A DNA stretch of 8,267 nt from Candidatus Woykebacteria bacterium RBG_16_39_9b (GTDB lineage: Bacteria > Patescibacteriota > Microgenomatia > Woykebacterales > RBG-16-39-9b): assembly GCA_001816695.1 (NCBI GenBank), contig MHCR01000016.1, positions 1 through 8,267 on the forward strand. Reading direction: 5' to 3'. Position numbers and translations under genes: made by a program. The notes under the pieces are model-generated. The model did not search any database. It worked only from the letters and a program-made list of their open reading frames with translations, and was not told the DNA's origin. Positions 1 to 6,354 of this stretch are shown here, one piece after another (position 1 is the first letter of the stretch; every line of letters starts with the position of its first letter).

Positions 1-276
1 TACATGAGTAAACAAAGTAATCTTAACTTTGCTATAAGTAATAAGGATATTTGGATGATGTTTTTGATCCTCAGCTAAATCTGCTACTTTGTTAACAAAA
101 TTGATTGAATCTTTAAAACTCCTAAATCTAAATTCCTTTGAAATCTGAAGATGGCTCTTTACCTCTTGAAGATACCAATTTTGTATTTGTTGATTGTATT
201 TTTCAGCTTCTTCCACACTCAACCCCGGAGTAGAGGAGTCTTCGCATGGAACGCAGGTTTTTTCGTAAAGCCTCAT
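1..276 (-). CDS. Pterin-4a-carbinolamine dehydratase-like protein (C-terminus off window)
   Basis: Read on the minus strand from ATG at 276 down to the window edge: 92 codons without a stop, so the last part of the protein is missing. An N-terminal C8-x2-C11 stretch (TCVPCE) followed by a Pro-Gly-Leu-Ser segment is common in bacterial members of this family. The family core is clear: an aromatic/basic strand (FRFRSF, 49-54), then FVNKVADLAE (60-69), the active-site H73-H74-P75, and T90-H91 at the end of the next strand. Known members dehydrate 4a-hydroxytetrahydropterin after aromatic amino acid hydroxylation, and some act as dimerisation cofactors of transcription factors. No hydroxylase or pterin gene lies in this window, so the role here is open. 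No Shine-Dalgarno site precedes the ATG. A TAATAT -10-like element ends 7 nt before it, which would fit a leaderless transcript. Family assignment is strong, biological role uncertain. Confidence 0.88.
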   Translation of the reverse strand, partial: MRLYEKTCVPCEDSSTPGLSVEEAEKYNQQIQNWYLQEVKSHLQISKEFRFRSFKDSINFVNKVADLAEDQKHHPNILITYSKVKITLFTHV

Positions 277-297
277 AAGCTATATATTAAATTCTGA
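277..297. promoter_or_regulatory. Short divergent promoter region
   Basis: Only 21 bp separate two divergently read genes. The AT-rich core TATATATTAAAT (281-292) offers -10-like hexamers in both directions: on the minus strand TAATAT sits 7 nt before the ATG at 276; on the plus strand TATATT (283-288) or TTAAAT (287-292) lies 5-9 nt before the TTG at 298. Any -35 boxes would fall inside the opposite genes. A minus-strand TTGTTT spaced 16 bp from TATATA is the best candidate. Both transcripts would have almost no leader. Assigned by position and base composition only. Confidence 0.35.
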
Positions 298-1041
298 TTG
301 ACAAACAAGCAATATTTTAGAGAAAATTGTTTAAGAGAGTCTTACCAACTAATGGTTACAGATGGGTCACTGCCAACTCCTAAAACACTTCATCCTGGCA
401 TAGAGAAACCGCCAAAAAGATCTTTTTTATCAACCATATCGTTGATGTTTGCTGGCTGGCTGATTGGCAATTTAATTTTTTTGGTTACTGTGCTCTTGGC
501 GGCAACAATTATTACTGCGGGAAGTGGTTTAATAAATGTACCATATCTAACTAATATTTTTTTTAATAAAAGCTCAGATCAGATGAGCATTTCTCACCCT
601 GAGGTTTCACATACTGCTGATTCAAAAATAGCTTCTCTTTCTGCTTTACCAGAAGGAAGTCAATGGCCCTTGATGGAATTCACCGAAACAGAGCTTAGCT
701 ACTATTTAAATAATTTAATAGCAAGCTCGGACCATTCCGTTTTGAAAGACGGAGTTATCAAGATTTTGGGGAACAAAATAATTTTAAAAGGTGAGATAGC
801 TCAAACGGGAGCACCAGTTATATTTGAAGGAAATATTAACATCAATTCCTATAAAGGTTCGGTGCAAATAATCAATGCTAAAGTTGGTAAATTCGACCTT
901 CCACCAGCTCTTGCTTCCAAATTGCTAGATTTTGTTTTAAATTCAATTGGTTTTGATTTGGAAAAATCAGCCTTGCCAATCGGGAATATACAAATTAAAG
1001 ACGGTATAATCGTACTTTATAATATTAAGCCAATCCGATGA
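298..1041 (+). CDS. Single-pass membrane protein with beta-rich extracytoplasmic domain, unknown function
   Basis: 247 residues from a TTG at 298; an in-frame ATG at 352 (M19) is an alternative start. Neither has a clear Shine-Dalgarno site. Residues 1-41 are polar and end in a basic KPPKR, then one strong hydrophobic helix (about 47-74), a Ser/Asn-rich linker, and a C-terminal domain (about 120-247). The topology suggests a cytoplasmic tail and an outside domain. The domain has alternating strands such as VIKILGNKIILKGEI, a KFDLPPALASKLLDFVLNS helix and a closing strand pair IGNIQIKDGIIVLYNI. The pattern (FTETELSYYLNN helix, gain-of-strand repeats, lipophilic amphipathic helix, final IKDG strand) loosely recalls DUF2993/LmeA-like or YpmS-like lipid-binding domains, but this is a visual resemblance only. 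It overlaps the next micro-ORF by ATGA and precedes TreT in the same direction, so it may be co-transcribed with them. Gene confident; function unknown. Confidence 0.82.
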   Translation: MTNKQYFRENCLRESYQLMVTDGSLPTPKTLHPGIEKPPKRSFLSTISLMFAGWLIGNLIFLVTVLLAATIITAGSGLINVPYLTNIFFNKSSDQMSISHPEVSHTADSKIASLSALPEGSQWPLMEFTETELSYYLNNLIASSDHSVLKDGVIKILGNKIILKGEIAQTGAPVIFEGNININSYKGSVQIINAKVGKFDLPPALASKLLDFVLNSIGFDLEKSALPIGNIQIKDGIIVLYNIKPIR

Positions 1042-1136
1042 AAAGAAAAGGACCCGGTTTTAGAACTCCAAGTTGGTTTAAGGCAGGTATAATTCGCCAA
1101 TCAAAAATAAAGTCTAAGGAAGGGGGCAAAAAATAA
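1038..1136 (+). CDS. 32-residue basic micro-ORF, translationally coupled
   Basis: ATG at 1038 overlaps the stop of the membrane protein gene in the classic ATGA arrangement and runs 32 codons to TAA at 1134-1136. The predicted peptide is strongly basic (about 10 Lys/Arg and one Glu), begins MKRKGPGFRTPSWFKAG and ends in a KSKEGGKK tail. It has no membrane segment. Overlap with the upstream stop, a clean stop 16 nt before the next gene and the non-random basic composition favour a real product, perhaps nucleic-acid or membrane-surface binding, but an ORF this short can occur by chance. If it is not translated, the 111-bp gap 1042-1152 is simply spacer. I do not recognise a family. Confidence 0.45.
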   Translation: MKRKGPGFRTPSWFKAGIIRQSKIKSKEGGKK

Positions 1137-1152
1137 TCCATCCTTTCAACCA

Positions 1153-2385
1153 ATGATTCAAGAAGTTAAACTAGATCCAATTCATTTTTCAAAATATAAA
1201 GGGATCATTAAAGATGGTCTTTATGACCATGTCATCCAAATGGCCAAAAAATTAGGCCGTGTAACAGTAATTCATCTCAACAGTACAGCCAGCGGCGGTG
1301 GGGTATCAGAAATACTTTCAACATTGGTTCCAACTCTTTCTGGACTGGGAATTGATGCAAGACGTTTCGTTTTAAAAAAACATTTTAAGTTTTTCGAGAT
1401 AACAAAGGAGATCCATAATTTCTTACAGGGAAAGAAGGGTAATTTGAACGAAAAGCAAAAAGAAATTTATTTAAGAACTAATGAGGAAATTGCAAACGAA
1501 TTAAGAGGCTTGAGAGCTGACCTATGGTTTCTTCATGATCCTCAAGTTGCCGCAACTATATCCTTTCACCCAAATTTACACCCATCGGTTTGGAGAAGTC
1601 ATATTGATACTTCAAAGCCAAACCAGGCCATTTGGGACTGGTTACTACCGCATATAAAGCAATACGATCGTATGATATTTACAAGAAGAACCTATATTGG
1701 ACCTGGCTTAGAGTATGATAAATGTAAAATATTTTGGCCGGCAATTGATCCCTTAAATCCAAAAAACTCTCCCATAGATCATTTCTTTGCAACTGAGATC
1801 GCAAAAAAGTTTGAAGTGGAAAACACTCGTCCGATAATTTCCCAAATTTCAAGATTTGACCCTTGGAAAGACCCTTGGGGAGTAATCGACGCCTACAGGA
1901 TTGCTAAAAAGAAAATAAACGGCTTGCAACTGGTGCTTATTGGGTTTTTTGCCAGTGATGATCCAGAAGCTCATTCAGTTCTCATAGATATCAAAAAATA
2001 CGCTGGTACTGATAAAGATATCCATATACTTTCTAACCTAGACGGGGTTGGAGCAATCGAAGTTAATGCATTTCAAACTATCTCAACAGTAATAATTCAA
2101 AAATCGATCAAAGAAGGTTTCGGTTTGACAGTTTCAGAAGGCATGTGGAAAGGAAAACCGGTAATAGGTGGTAAGACGGGAGGAATTGTCGATCAAATTG
2201 ATGATGGAAAAAATGGGTTTTTGGTTTCGACCTCAGCGGAGCTAGCCGAAAAAATCATTTGGCTTATCAGCCATCCTAAAGAAGCGGAAAATATGGGTCG
2301 GGAGGGTAGAGAGAAAGCTCGAGAGCACTTCTTGATGCCACGACTTATAGCTGACCATCTCAAACTTTACCAAGAACTTATTTAA
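1153..2385 (+). CDS. treT: GT4-family trehalose synthase (TreT-like glycosyltransferase)
   Basis: 410 residues, about the length of archaeal TreT proteins, which make trehalose from a nucleotide-diphosphate glucose and glucose (reversible in some). Two Rossmann-like halves are visible. The N-terminal half has the family signature HLNSTASGGGVSEIL (41-55), the FHPNLHPSVWRSHIDTS segment (138-154, with H150 and D152) and IFTRRTYI. The C-terminal half has SRFDPWKDPWG (233-243, R234 and K239 expected to contact the nucleotide phosphates), LVLIGFFASDDPE and the GT4 E-x7-E motif E321-E329 within EGFGLTVSEGMWKGKPVIGG. Members use UDP- or ADP-glucose; which donor is used cannot be read from the sequence. 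No Shine-Dalgarno site is near the ATG. It lies 16 nt after the micro-ORF and 41 nt before a membrane protein. Likely cytoplasmic and involved in osmotic or stress protection, or in supplying trehalose to the envelope. A related GT4 specificity such as another disaccharide is possible but less likely. Confidence 0.9.
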   Translation: MIQEVKLDPIHFSKYKGIIKDGLYDHVIQMAKKLGRVTVIHLNSTASGGGVSEILSTLVPTLSGLGIDARRFVLKKHFKFFEITKEIHNFLQGKKGNLNEKQKEIYLRTNEEIANELRGLRADLWFLHDPQVAATISFHPNLHPSVWRSHIDTSKPNQAIWDWLLPHIKQYDRMIFTRRTYIGPGLEYDKCKIFWPAIDPLNPKNSPIDHFFATEIAKKFEVENTRPIISQISRFDPWKDPWGVIDAYRIAKKKINGLQLVLIGFFASDDPEAHSVLIDIKKYAGTDKDIHILSNLDGVGAIEVNAFQTISTVIIQKSIKEGFGLTVSEGMWKGKPVIGGKTGGIVDQIDDGKNGFLVSTSAELAEKIIWLISHPKEAENMGREGREKAREHFLMPRLIADHLKLYQELI

Positions 2386-2391
2386 AATAGC

Positions 2392-2419
2392 TTGCAAGCA
2401 CCTTTGAGTTTGTTTAAAC
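2392..2419 (+). promoter_or_regulatory. Weak candidate promoter before the membrane protein/Clp pair
   Basis: TTGCAA (2392-2397, 4 of 6 to TTGACA) is followed 15-16 bp later by TTTAAA or TTAAAC (2413-2419), preceded by TG as in an extended -10. The element ends 7-8 nt before the ATG at 2427, which has no Shine-Dalgarno site, so a leaderless mRNA is conceivable. The matches are weak and the pair may instead be read through from the TreT gene. Confidence 0.25.
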
Positions 2420-2426
2420 TTAAATT

Positions 2427-2792
2427 ATGAGCTTTCCTGCTGTAGGTTTTACTGCGTATTTAGCAATTCTCCCTGCCAGATTTTTTTATTGGTGGTTTTG
2501 GCAAGCCCCGGCAAAATTAATTCAAATACTAGAATCCCTTTTCAAAGCCTCTTTACACATGCTCTCACTCGGATTATTAATAAAAACGTTTTTCAAACCT
2601 TTAAAGAATGAATATCGTGAGGGCTTGGTTGGGATTTCAATGTTTATGGGTATCGTAATAAAAAGCCTCCTCATAATATTTGATTTAGTCTTCATTGTCT
2701 TTTTTATTGGATTTGAGATTGTTTTGTTTATAGCATGGATCCTTTTCCCGTTTAGTATTATTTGGGGACTATATGGTGCAGTTTTTTCCTAA
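2427..2792 (+). CDS. Small polytopic membrane protein coupled to the Clp-like ATPase
   Basis: 121 residues, very hydrophobic and aromatic. An N-terminal aromatic membrane-associated stretch (about 8-25, with FFYWWFW) is followed by an amphipathic region (29-53), a short charged loop around 57-65 (KPLKNEYREG) and two strong membrane helices (about 67-97 and 98-119). The charged loop is the only sizeable polar part. The 3' end overlaps the next gene by 20 nt in a different frame, an arrangement that usually couples translation of the two products. The partner has its own membrane anchor, so a membrane complex between them is a reasonable inference. I do not recognise a named family. No Shine-Dalgarno site precedes the ATG. 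Confidence 0.82.
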   Translation: MSFPAVGFTAYLAILPARFFYWWFWQAPAKLIQILESLFKASLHMLSLGLLIKTFFKPLKNEYREGLVGISMFMGIVIKSLLIIFDLVFIVFFIGFEIVLFIAWILFPFSIIWGLYGAVFS

Positions 2793-5229
2793 CACAAGCA
2801 AAATTTTCCAAGTAGCAGCCTTTAAACTATTTTATTCCTCACTTCCGATAGTTGCTATTAGACTTATTGTCGGTCTCATTCTTTTTTTATTATTTATTTT
2901 GGCCGCATCTAGCGGTTCAAATAAAATTCTTTCTTTATCCTATTCTTTTTTGGTAACCTTACTAATTCTTGAAGTCTTTTACAGATTTAAGATTAGTAGA
3001 GAAAAACCAGAAAAAGATTTAAGCCGTATTTCTTCTGGGGACAATATTGCTGATTTCCTAACTTTAGAAGCAGCCCAAACCTTATTAAAGGTTCCCGATT
3101 TAACCAACACAAATCAAATATTTCTAAAACTGATAGGGGACCCCTCTATTAACTTTGTGCTGACAAGAAGCGATATTTCAACAGAAGACATTAATAAAAT
3201 CTTGGCTGGTCCGGCAGAAAAAATACCCATCGAAGCTCTTTTTTCTGAAAGTATTGCCTACTCTAAAAAAGAATCACAGGAATATATTGATCAGTTTGAT
3301 ATTCTTTTGGCTTTATTTAAATTAAACAAAGGTCTCGCTAATCTTGAATTCCAAAAAGAACTTAAGGAAAACGATCTATTGAATATTGTATTTTGGGCAA
3401 GAAGGGTTTATTCAGACACAATTCCTTTCTGGGAAAAACCGGCAGATCAACTTGGACCGGGAATCTTTGATACACTTGCCACTGGTTGGACACTTGAAAC
3501 AGAAAAATATACAAGAGATTTAACCAGAGAATTAACAAAAGGAGGTTTGAGATCAGCCTTAGTTGGAAGGGAATCTACAATTGATAGGATCCAAAAAACT
3601 CTTAGCCGAAGTGGTAGAAAAAATGTTGTCTTAATTGGGGAGCCTGGAATTGGGAAAACAACAATAATCTTAGGTCTAGCAAGCAAATCCCAGACAGGAA
3701 ACCTTGTTGCTCCTCTCAACTACAAAAGGTTTCTGCAACTTGATTTAACCGCACTTCTCGCAGAAGCGCAGACGGGTGAGTTAGAGAGGAGATTACGGGA
3801 TTTAATCACCGAAGTGAAGCACTCCGGCAATGTTATTCTTTTTATACCAAATATAGAATTGATCTCTGGTAGTAAAGAGAGTAGAGAGCTGGACATAACA
3901 GGATTTTTCTTACAAACTCTTAGGGACCCCGATGTCGCCATTATCGGTACTTCAACTAGGGATAATTGGCGCCGGTATGTTGAAACTAAAAGCGGTTTTG
4001 CCGAACTTTTTGACGTGGCTGAAATTAAACCCCCAACCAGCAATGAAGCGATCAGAATCTTAGAAGATGCGGCCGCCAGTATAGAACCAAAACACCATGT
4101 CGTAATAACATACAAAGCAATTAATCAGACAGTCGAACTCTCCGAAAGATACGTAATCGACAGAGCACTACCGGGAAAGGCAATAGATTTACTAGAAGAA
4201 GCGGCAACGTCAGTAGCTTTAAACAAGAAATACTTTGTTGAGTCTTTGGATATTCAAGCATTAATAACCGAAGAAACAAAAATTCCTGTCGGAACACCTA
4301 CTGGTACTGAAAGCGAAAAACTGCTAAACCTAGAGCAAGAACTGCACAAGCGAATCATTGATCAAGAAGAGGCAATTAAAGCTGTTTCCGAATCAATTCG
4401 CCGCGCAAGAACAATAACTCGTACAACAAACCGTCCTATTGGAGTTTTTCTTTTCTTAGGACCAACTGGAGTTGGAAAAACCGAAACCGCAAAGGCCTTA
4501 GCTGCTACTTATTTTGGAAGCGAAAACAGAATGATTCGCTTTGATATGAATGAATTTCAAGACATAAATTCTGTAACAAGATTGATTGGATCACCTCCGG
4601 GATCAAGTGAATACGAAGCCGGAGGTCAATTAACTGAAGCGGTCAGAAAGGATCCGTTTACTCTTGTTCTTTTAGATGAAATAGAAAAGGCGCATAGAAA
4701 AGTACTTGAGTTATTTTTAAATATATTCGACGAAGGACGAATTGCCGATGCTTCCGGACGCCAAATTAGTTTTACAAACACTTTGATTGTTGCAACCTCA
4801 AATGCCGGGGCAGAATACATTCGGGAAGCAGTCGGGATAAATGAGGACATATCTGCATTAAAAACAAATCTCCTGGAAAAATTGCAGCGCGAGGGTATTT
4901 TTAGTCCGGAATTTCTAAACCGGTTTGACTCTATTGTCGTTTATAAGCCATTAACTCTTGACCAGGTCCAACAAGTAACACAGCTTCTTTTGATGGATCT
5001 TGCAGCACGAATAAAGAAACAAGATATAAGTTTAGTCGTTACTCCGAAAGCAGTTAAATGGTTATCAAATAAAGGCTATAATCCAACTTACGGAGCAAGA
5101 CCACTTCGTCGATTGATAGCCGACAGTGTGGAAGACGCGCTTGCCAAAAAGCTACTTTCAAAAGAGGTTGTAAGAGGAAGTACTGTGACTATAGATATTG
5201 ATAGCACCGATAATTTAGTTTTTACTTAG
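2773..5229 (+). CDS. Membrane-anchored double-AAA Clp-family ATPase with degenerate D1 and altered pore loops
   Basis: 818 residues. Two N-terminal membrane helices (about 24-46 and 53-71) precede a divergent Clp_N-like helical region (about 95-215), D1 AAA, then D2 AAA with C-terminal D2-small domain. There is no long ClpB/ClpC middle domain between D1 and D2. D1 keeps Walker A GEPGIGKT (289-296) but its Walker B reads ILFIPNIEL, with P359-N360 where Asp-Glu is expected. The paired Arg of ALERRF is replaced by F409-A410-E411-L412, and the D1 pore loop (KYRG in relatives) is AQTG (332-335). D2 has Walker A GPTGVGKT (563-570), Walker B LVLLDE (631-636), sensor-1 N677, Arg finger R717 in FLNRFD and sensor-2 GARPLRR (774-780), so it should hydrolyse ATP. 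Its pore loop reads PPGSSEYEAGG (608-618), lacking the Tyr of the usual GYVG. The start overlaps the upstream gene by 20 nt. Known relatives unfold or disaggregate proteins; this one may instead remodel membrane proteins. Confidence 0.92.
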   Translation: MVQFFPNTSKIFQVAAFKLFYSSLPIVAIRLIVGLILFLLFILAASSGSNKILSLSYSFLVTLLILEVFYRFKISREKPEKDLSRISSGDNIADFLTLEAAQTLLKVPDLTNTNQIFLKLIGDPSINFVLTRSDISTEDINKILAGPAEKIPIEALFSESIAYSKKESQEYIDQFDILLALFKLNKGLANLEFQKELKENDLLNIVFWARRVYSDTIPFWEKPADQLGPGIFDTLATGWTLETEKYTRDLTRELTKGGLRSALVGRESTIDRIQKTLSRSGRKNVVLIGEPGIGKTTIILGLASKSQTGNLVAPLNYKRFLQLDLTALLAEAQTGELERRLRDLITEVKHSGNVILFIPNIELISGSKESRELDITGFFLQTLRDPDVAIIGTSTRDNWRRYVETKSGFAELFDVAEIKPPTSNEAIRILEDAAASIEPKHHVVITYKAINQTVELSERYVIDRALPGKAIDLLEEAATSVALNKKYFVESLDIQALITEETKIPVGTPTGTESEKLLNLEQELHKRIIDQEEAIKAVSESIRRARTITRTTNRPIGVFLFLGPTGVGKTETAKALAATYFGSENRMIRFDMNEFQDINSVTRLIGSPPGSSEYEAGGQLTEAVRKDPFTLVLLDEIEKAHRKVLELFLNIFDEGRIADASGRQISFTNTLIVATSNAGAEYIREAVGINEDISALKTNLLEKLQREGIFSPEFLNRFDSIVVYKPLTLDQVQQVTQLLLMDLAARIKKQDISLVVTPKAVKWLSNKGYNPTYGARPLRRLIADSVEDALAKKLLSKEVVRGSTVTIDIDSTDNLVFT

Positions 5230-5439
5230 ATTCTGCCTTTCCTATTAATGTGGATTGCTTCCGCAACACCTACCTTTATCTAGTTCAACATATAGATATT
5301 ATCTTATTTCATATACTACAGGATAATATACTCCTTGATAATACTTTGATTGGACAATTAACGATGTGTTTGTTTATTTCTGTATAGGCCTGTCAACAAG
5401 CAAGCGTCCATCAGATTTATATCGAAAATACAGTAGAAT
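5230..5439. other. Gene-free AT-rich spacer
   Basis: No coding region is supported on either strand. An 8-bp inverted repeat, ATATTATC (5296-5303) against GATAATAT (5322-5329), has an 18-nt loop and no following T-run, so it is a poor terminator. The 10-mer TACAGGATAA occurs at 5317-5326 and again at 5470-5479 next to the downstream promoter, perhaps by chance or as a binding site. No convincing intrinsic terminator for the ATPase gene is visible. Confidence 0.5.
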
Positions 5440-5469
5440 TTGATATGTTATTGACACAAGTAATATAAT
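5440..5469 (+). promoter_or_regulatory. Promoter TTGATA-18-TATAAT
   Basis: TTGATA (5440-5445, 5 of 6) and a perfect TATAAT (5464-5469) are separated by 18 bp and lie 40 bp upstream of the ATG at 5509. A perfect TTGACA (5451-5456) overlaps it and could pair with GATAAA (5475-5480) at 18 bp, so the region may hold two overlapping promoters. It drives the DUF4352-like/DUF2292 pair. Confidence 0.55.
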
Positions 5470-5492
5470 TACAGGATAAATTTGCAATTTGA

Positions 5493-5501
5493 TGTTATAA
5501 T
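5493..5501 (+). promoter_or_regulatory. Extended -10 element TGTTATAAT
   Basis: TG-n-TATAAT is a perfect extended -10 motif. It ends exactly 7 nt before the ATG at 5509, so transcription from it would begin at or next to the start codon and give a leaderless mRNA. The expected -35 position (about 5473-5478) reads AGGATA, a poor match, which extended -10 promoters tolerate. This site is the main reason to prefer the 5509 start. Confidence 0.5.
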
Positions 5502-5508
5502 TTTTCCG

Positions 5509-6096
5509 ATGTCAATCCTTGTGACCGGCGTTAAAACTAGACTTTTCAATCACCGCGTTAACGGAATGTTCAATAACATTAAGTTAATAGTAGTTGCCGC
5601 TGTTGCTTTAATTGTTTTTGGCGGTCTGTCTTTTTGGTTTGTCCGTTCATTAAATAATAATTCAACACTAGGTGCTAAAAACTCTCAAGTTTTAATTAAC
5701 AAAAACTACACCGTTATAGCAAGGGTTAAGGATGGTCGTCGAACAGACGGAAAATTTGAAATGGCGGTAGCAAACGCAGAAATTGCTAACTCCCTTTTAG
5801 TACAAGGTAAAAAGGCGCGAACGCGCGAGGGTAAGACTTTCCTTATTATAAATATGGAAATCGAAAACCCCCATCCGGTTGCTCTTTATATCTTCCCAGT
5901 TGATCTATATAGACTAGTTAGACCTGACGGTAAACAATTGGCTCCAAGCGTTCACCAAGGAGCAGTCGAAATCCGGCCGCAAGCGACCAAAAAAAGTAAT
6001 ATCGGATTTGTGATCGATGAAGGTGAAAAGAATTTTAAAGTTGAGGTAGGCGAGTTAAGCGGTGAAAAAGAAACCTTGGAAATTAATTTTAGGTAA
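5509..6096 (+). CDS. Membrane-anchored protein with DUF4352-like extracellular domain
   Basis: 195 residues from ATG 5509. Other possible starts are TTG 5482 (with AGGA five bases upstream, giving 204 residues) and ATG 5566 just before the membrane helix (176 residues). A basic N-terminus is followed by one membrane helix (about 25-45, IKLIVV to SFWFV), a short Asn/Ser linker and an outside domain of about 135 residues. The strand pattern is immunoglobulin-like: FEMAVANAEIANS, TFLIINMEIENPHP, a LVRPDGKQLAP hairpin, then an IRPQATKKSNIGFVIDEGE segment and a closing FKVEVGEL strand. This order (long conserved strand with NxE/N motif, polar hairpin, then a 'pG.....v.F.v' strand) matches DUF4352/telokin-like surface domains. 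Such domains are found on secreted or lipoprotein-type proteins of unknown function. The gene is followed after 3 nt by the DUF2292-like gene, so the two are co-expressed. Confidence 0.8.
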   Translation: MSILVTGVKTRLFNHRVNGMFNNIKLIVVAAVALIVFGGLSFWFVRSLNNNSTLGAKNSQVLINKNYTVIARVKDGRRTDGKFEMAVANAEIANSLLVQGKKARTREGKTFLIINMEIENPHPVALYIFPVDLYRLVRPDGKQLAPSVHQGAVEIRPQATKKSNIGFVIDEGEKNFKVEVGELSGEKETLEINFR

Positions 6097-6099
6097 TTT

Positions 6100-6309
6100 A
6101 TGGAGCAAGAATACCAAACGACCGAAATTTCAGAGAGCTTAGTCGAAGAGATTAAGGATGCTTTGAGACATAAACAATACGGATCGGTAGAAATTTATAT
6201 TGAAGGCGGACGTGTGGTGCAAATCACCGAAAGAACAATTAAAAAAACATTAAGTAACGATAGGCAACCTAGAAATAATTACCAAACCTGGGTGAGAGTT
6301 AAACGATAA
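6100..6309 (+). CDS. DUF2292 (YezD-like) small protein
   Basis: 69 residues. An acidic helix (about 8-24) leads into the family core YGSVEIYIEGGRVVQITERT (27-46), a beta hairpin with the typical G-S-V-x-I, G-x-V-V-Q-I pattern, followed by basic residues. The basic tail (KKT, DRQPRNN, VRVKR) is longer than the core needs. In other bacteria small DUF2292 proteins often lie near sulfur or metal metabolism genes; here the neighbour is a membrane-anchored DUF4352-like protein 3 nt upstream, and no sulfur gene is visible. Soluble, function unknown. The family call rests on the core hairpin and is fairly firm. Confidence 0.8.
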   Translation: MEQEYQTTEISESLVEEIKDALRHKQYGSVEIYIEGGRVVQITERTIKKTLSNDRQPRNNYQTWVRVKR

Positions 6310-6318
6310 GTAGCACTC

Positions 6319-6348
6319 TTGACAATCTGTTGTAGCGTAACTTATAAT
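6319..6348 (+). promoter_or_regulatory. Consensus sigma70-type promoter TTGACA-18-TATAAT
   Basis: Both hexamers are perfect: TTGACA (6319-6324) and TATAAT (6343-6348), 18 bp apart, starting 10 bp after the DUF2292-like stop codon. Predicted transcription start about 6355. It is the strongest promoter in the window and points at the exported repeat-protein gene about 180 bp downstream, but an intrinsic-terminator-like hairpin lies between. Confidence 0.8.
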
Positions 6349-6354
6349 TTTCTT

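Noticed and set aside
298..303. TTGACA as a -35 box for a promoter within the membrane protein gene
   Set aside because: No acceptable -10 hexamer lies 16-18 bp downstream (about 320-327 reads GAGAAAAT); the match is more likely the TTG start codon plus chance.
3447..4115. Two minus-strand open frames (3447-3719 and 3720-4115)
   Set aside because: They lie wholly inside the D1 coding region of the Clp-like ATPase, show no domain pattern, and are antisense shadows of a strongly conserved gene.
4626..4850. Minus-strand open frame of 74 codons
   Set aside because: Antisense to the D2 Walker B and sensor-1 region; no independent signals.
5296..5329. AT-rich inverted repeat as terminator of the ATPase gene
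   Set aside because: Only 8 A/T-rich base pairs, an 18-nt loop and no T-run.
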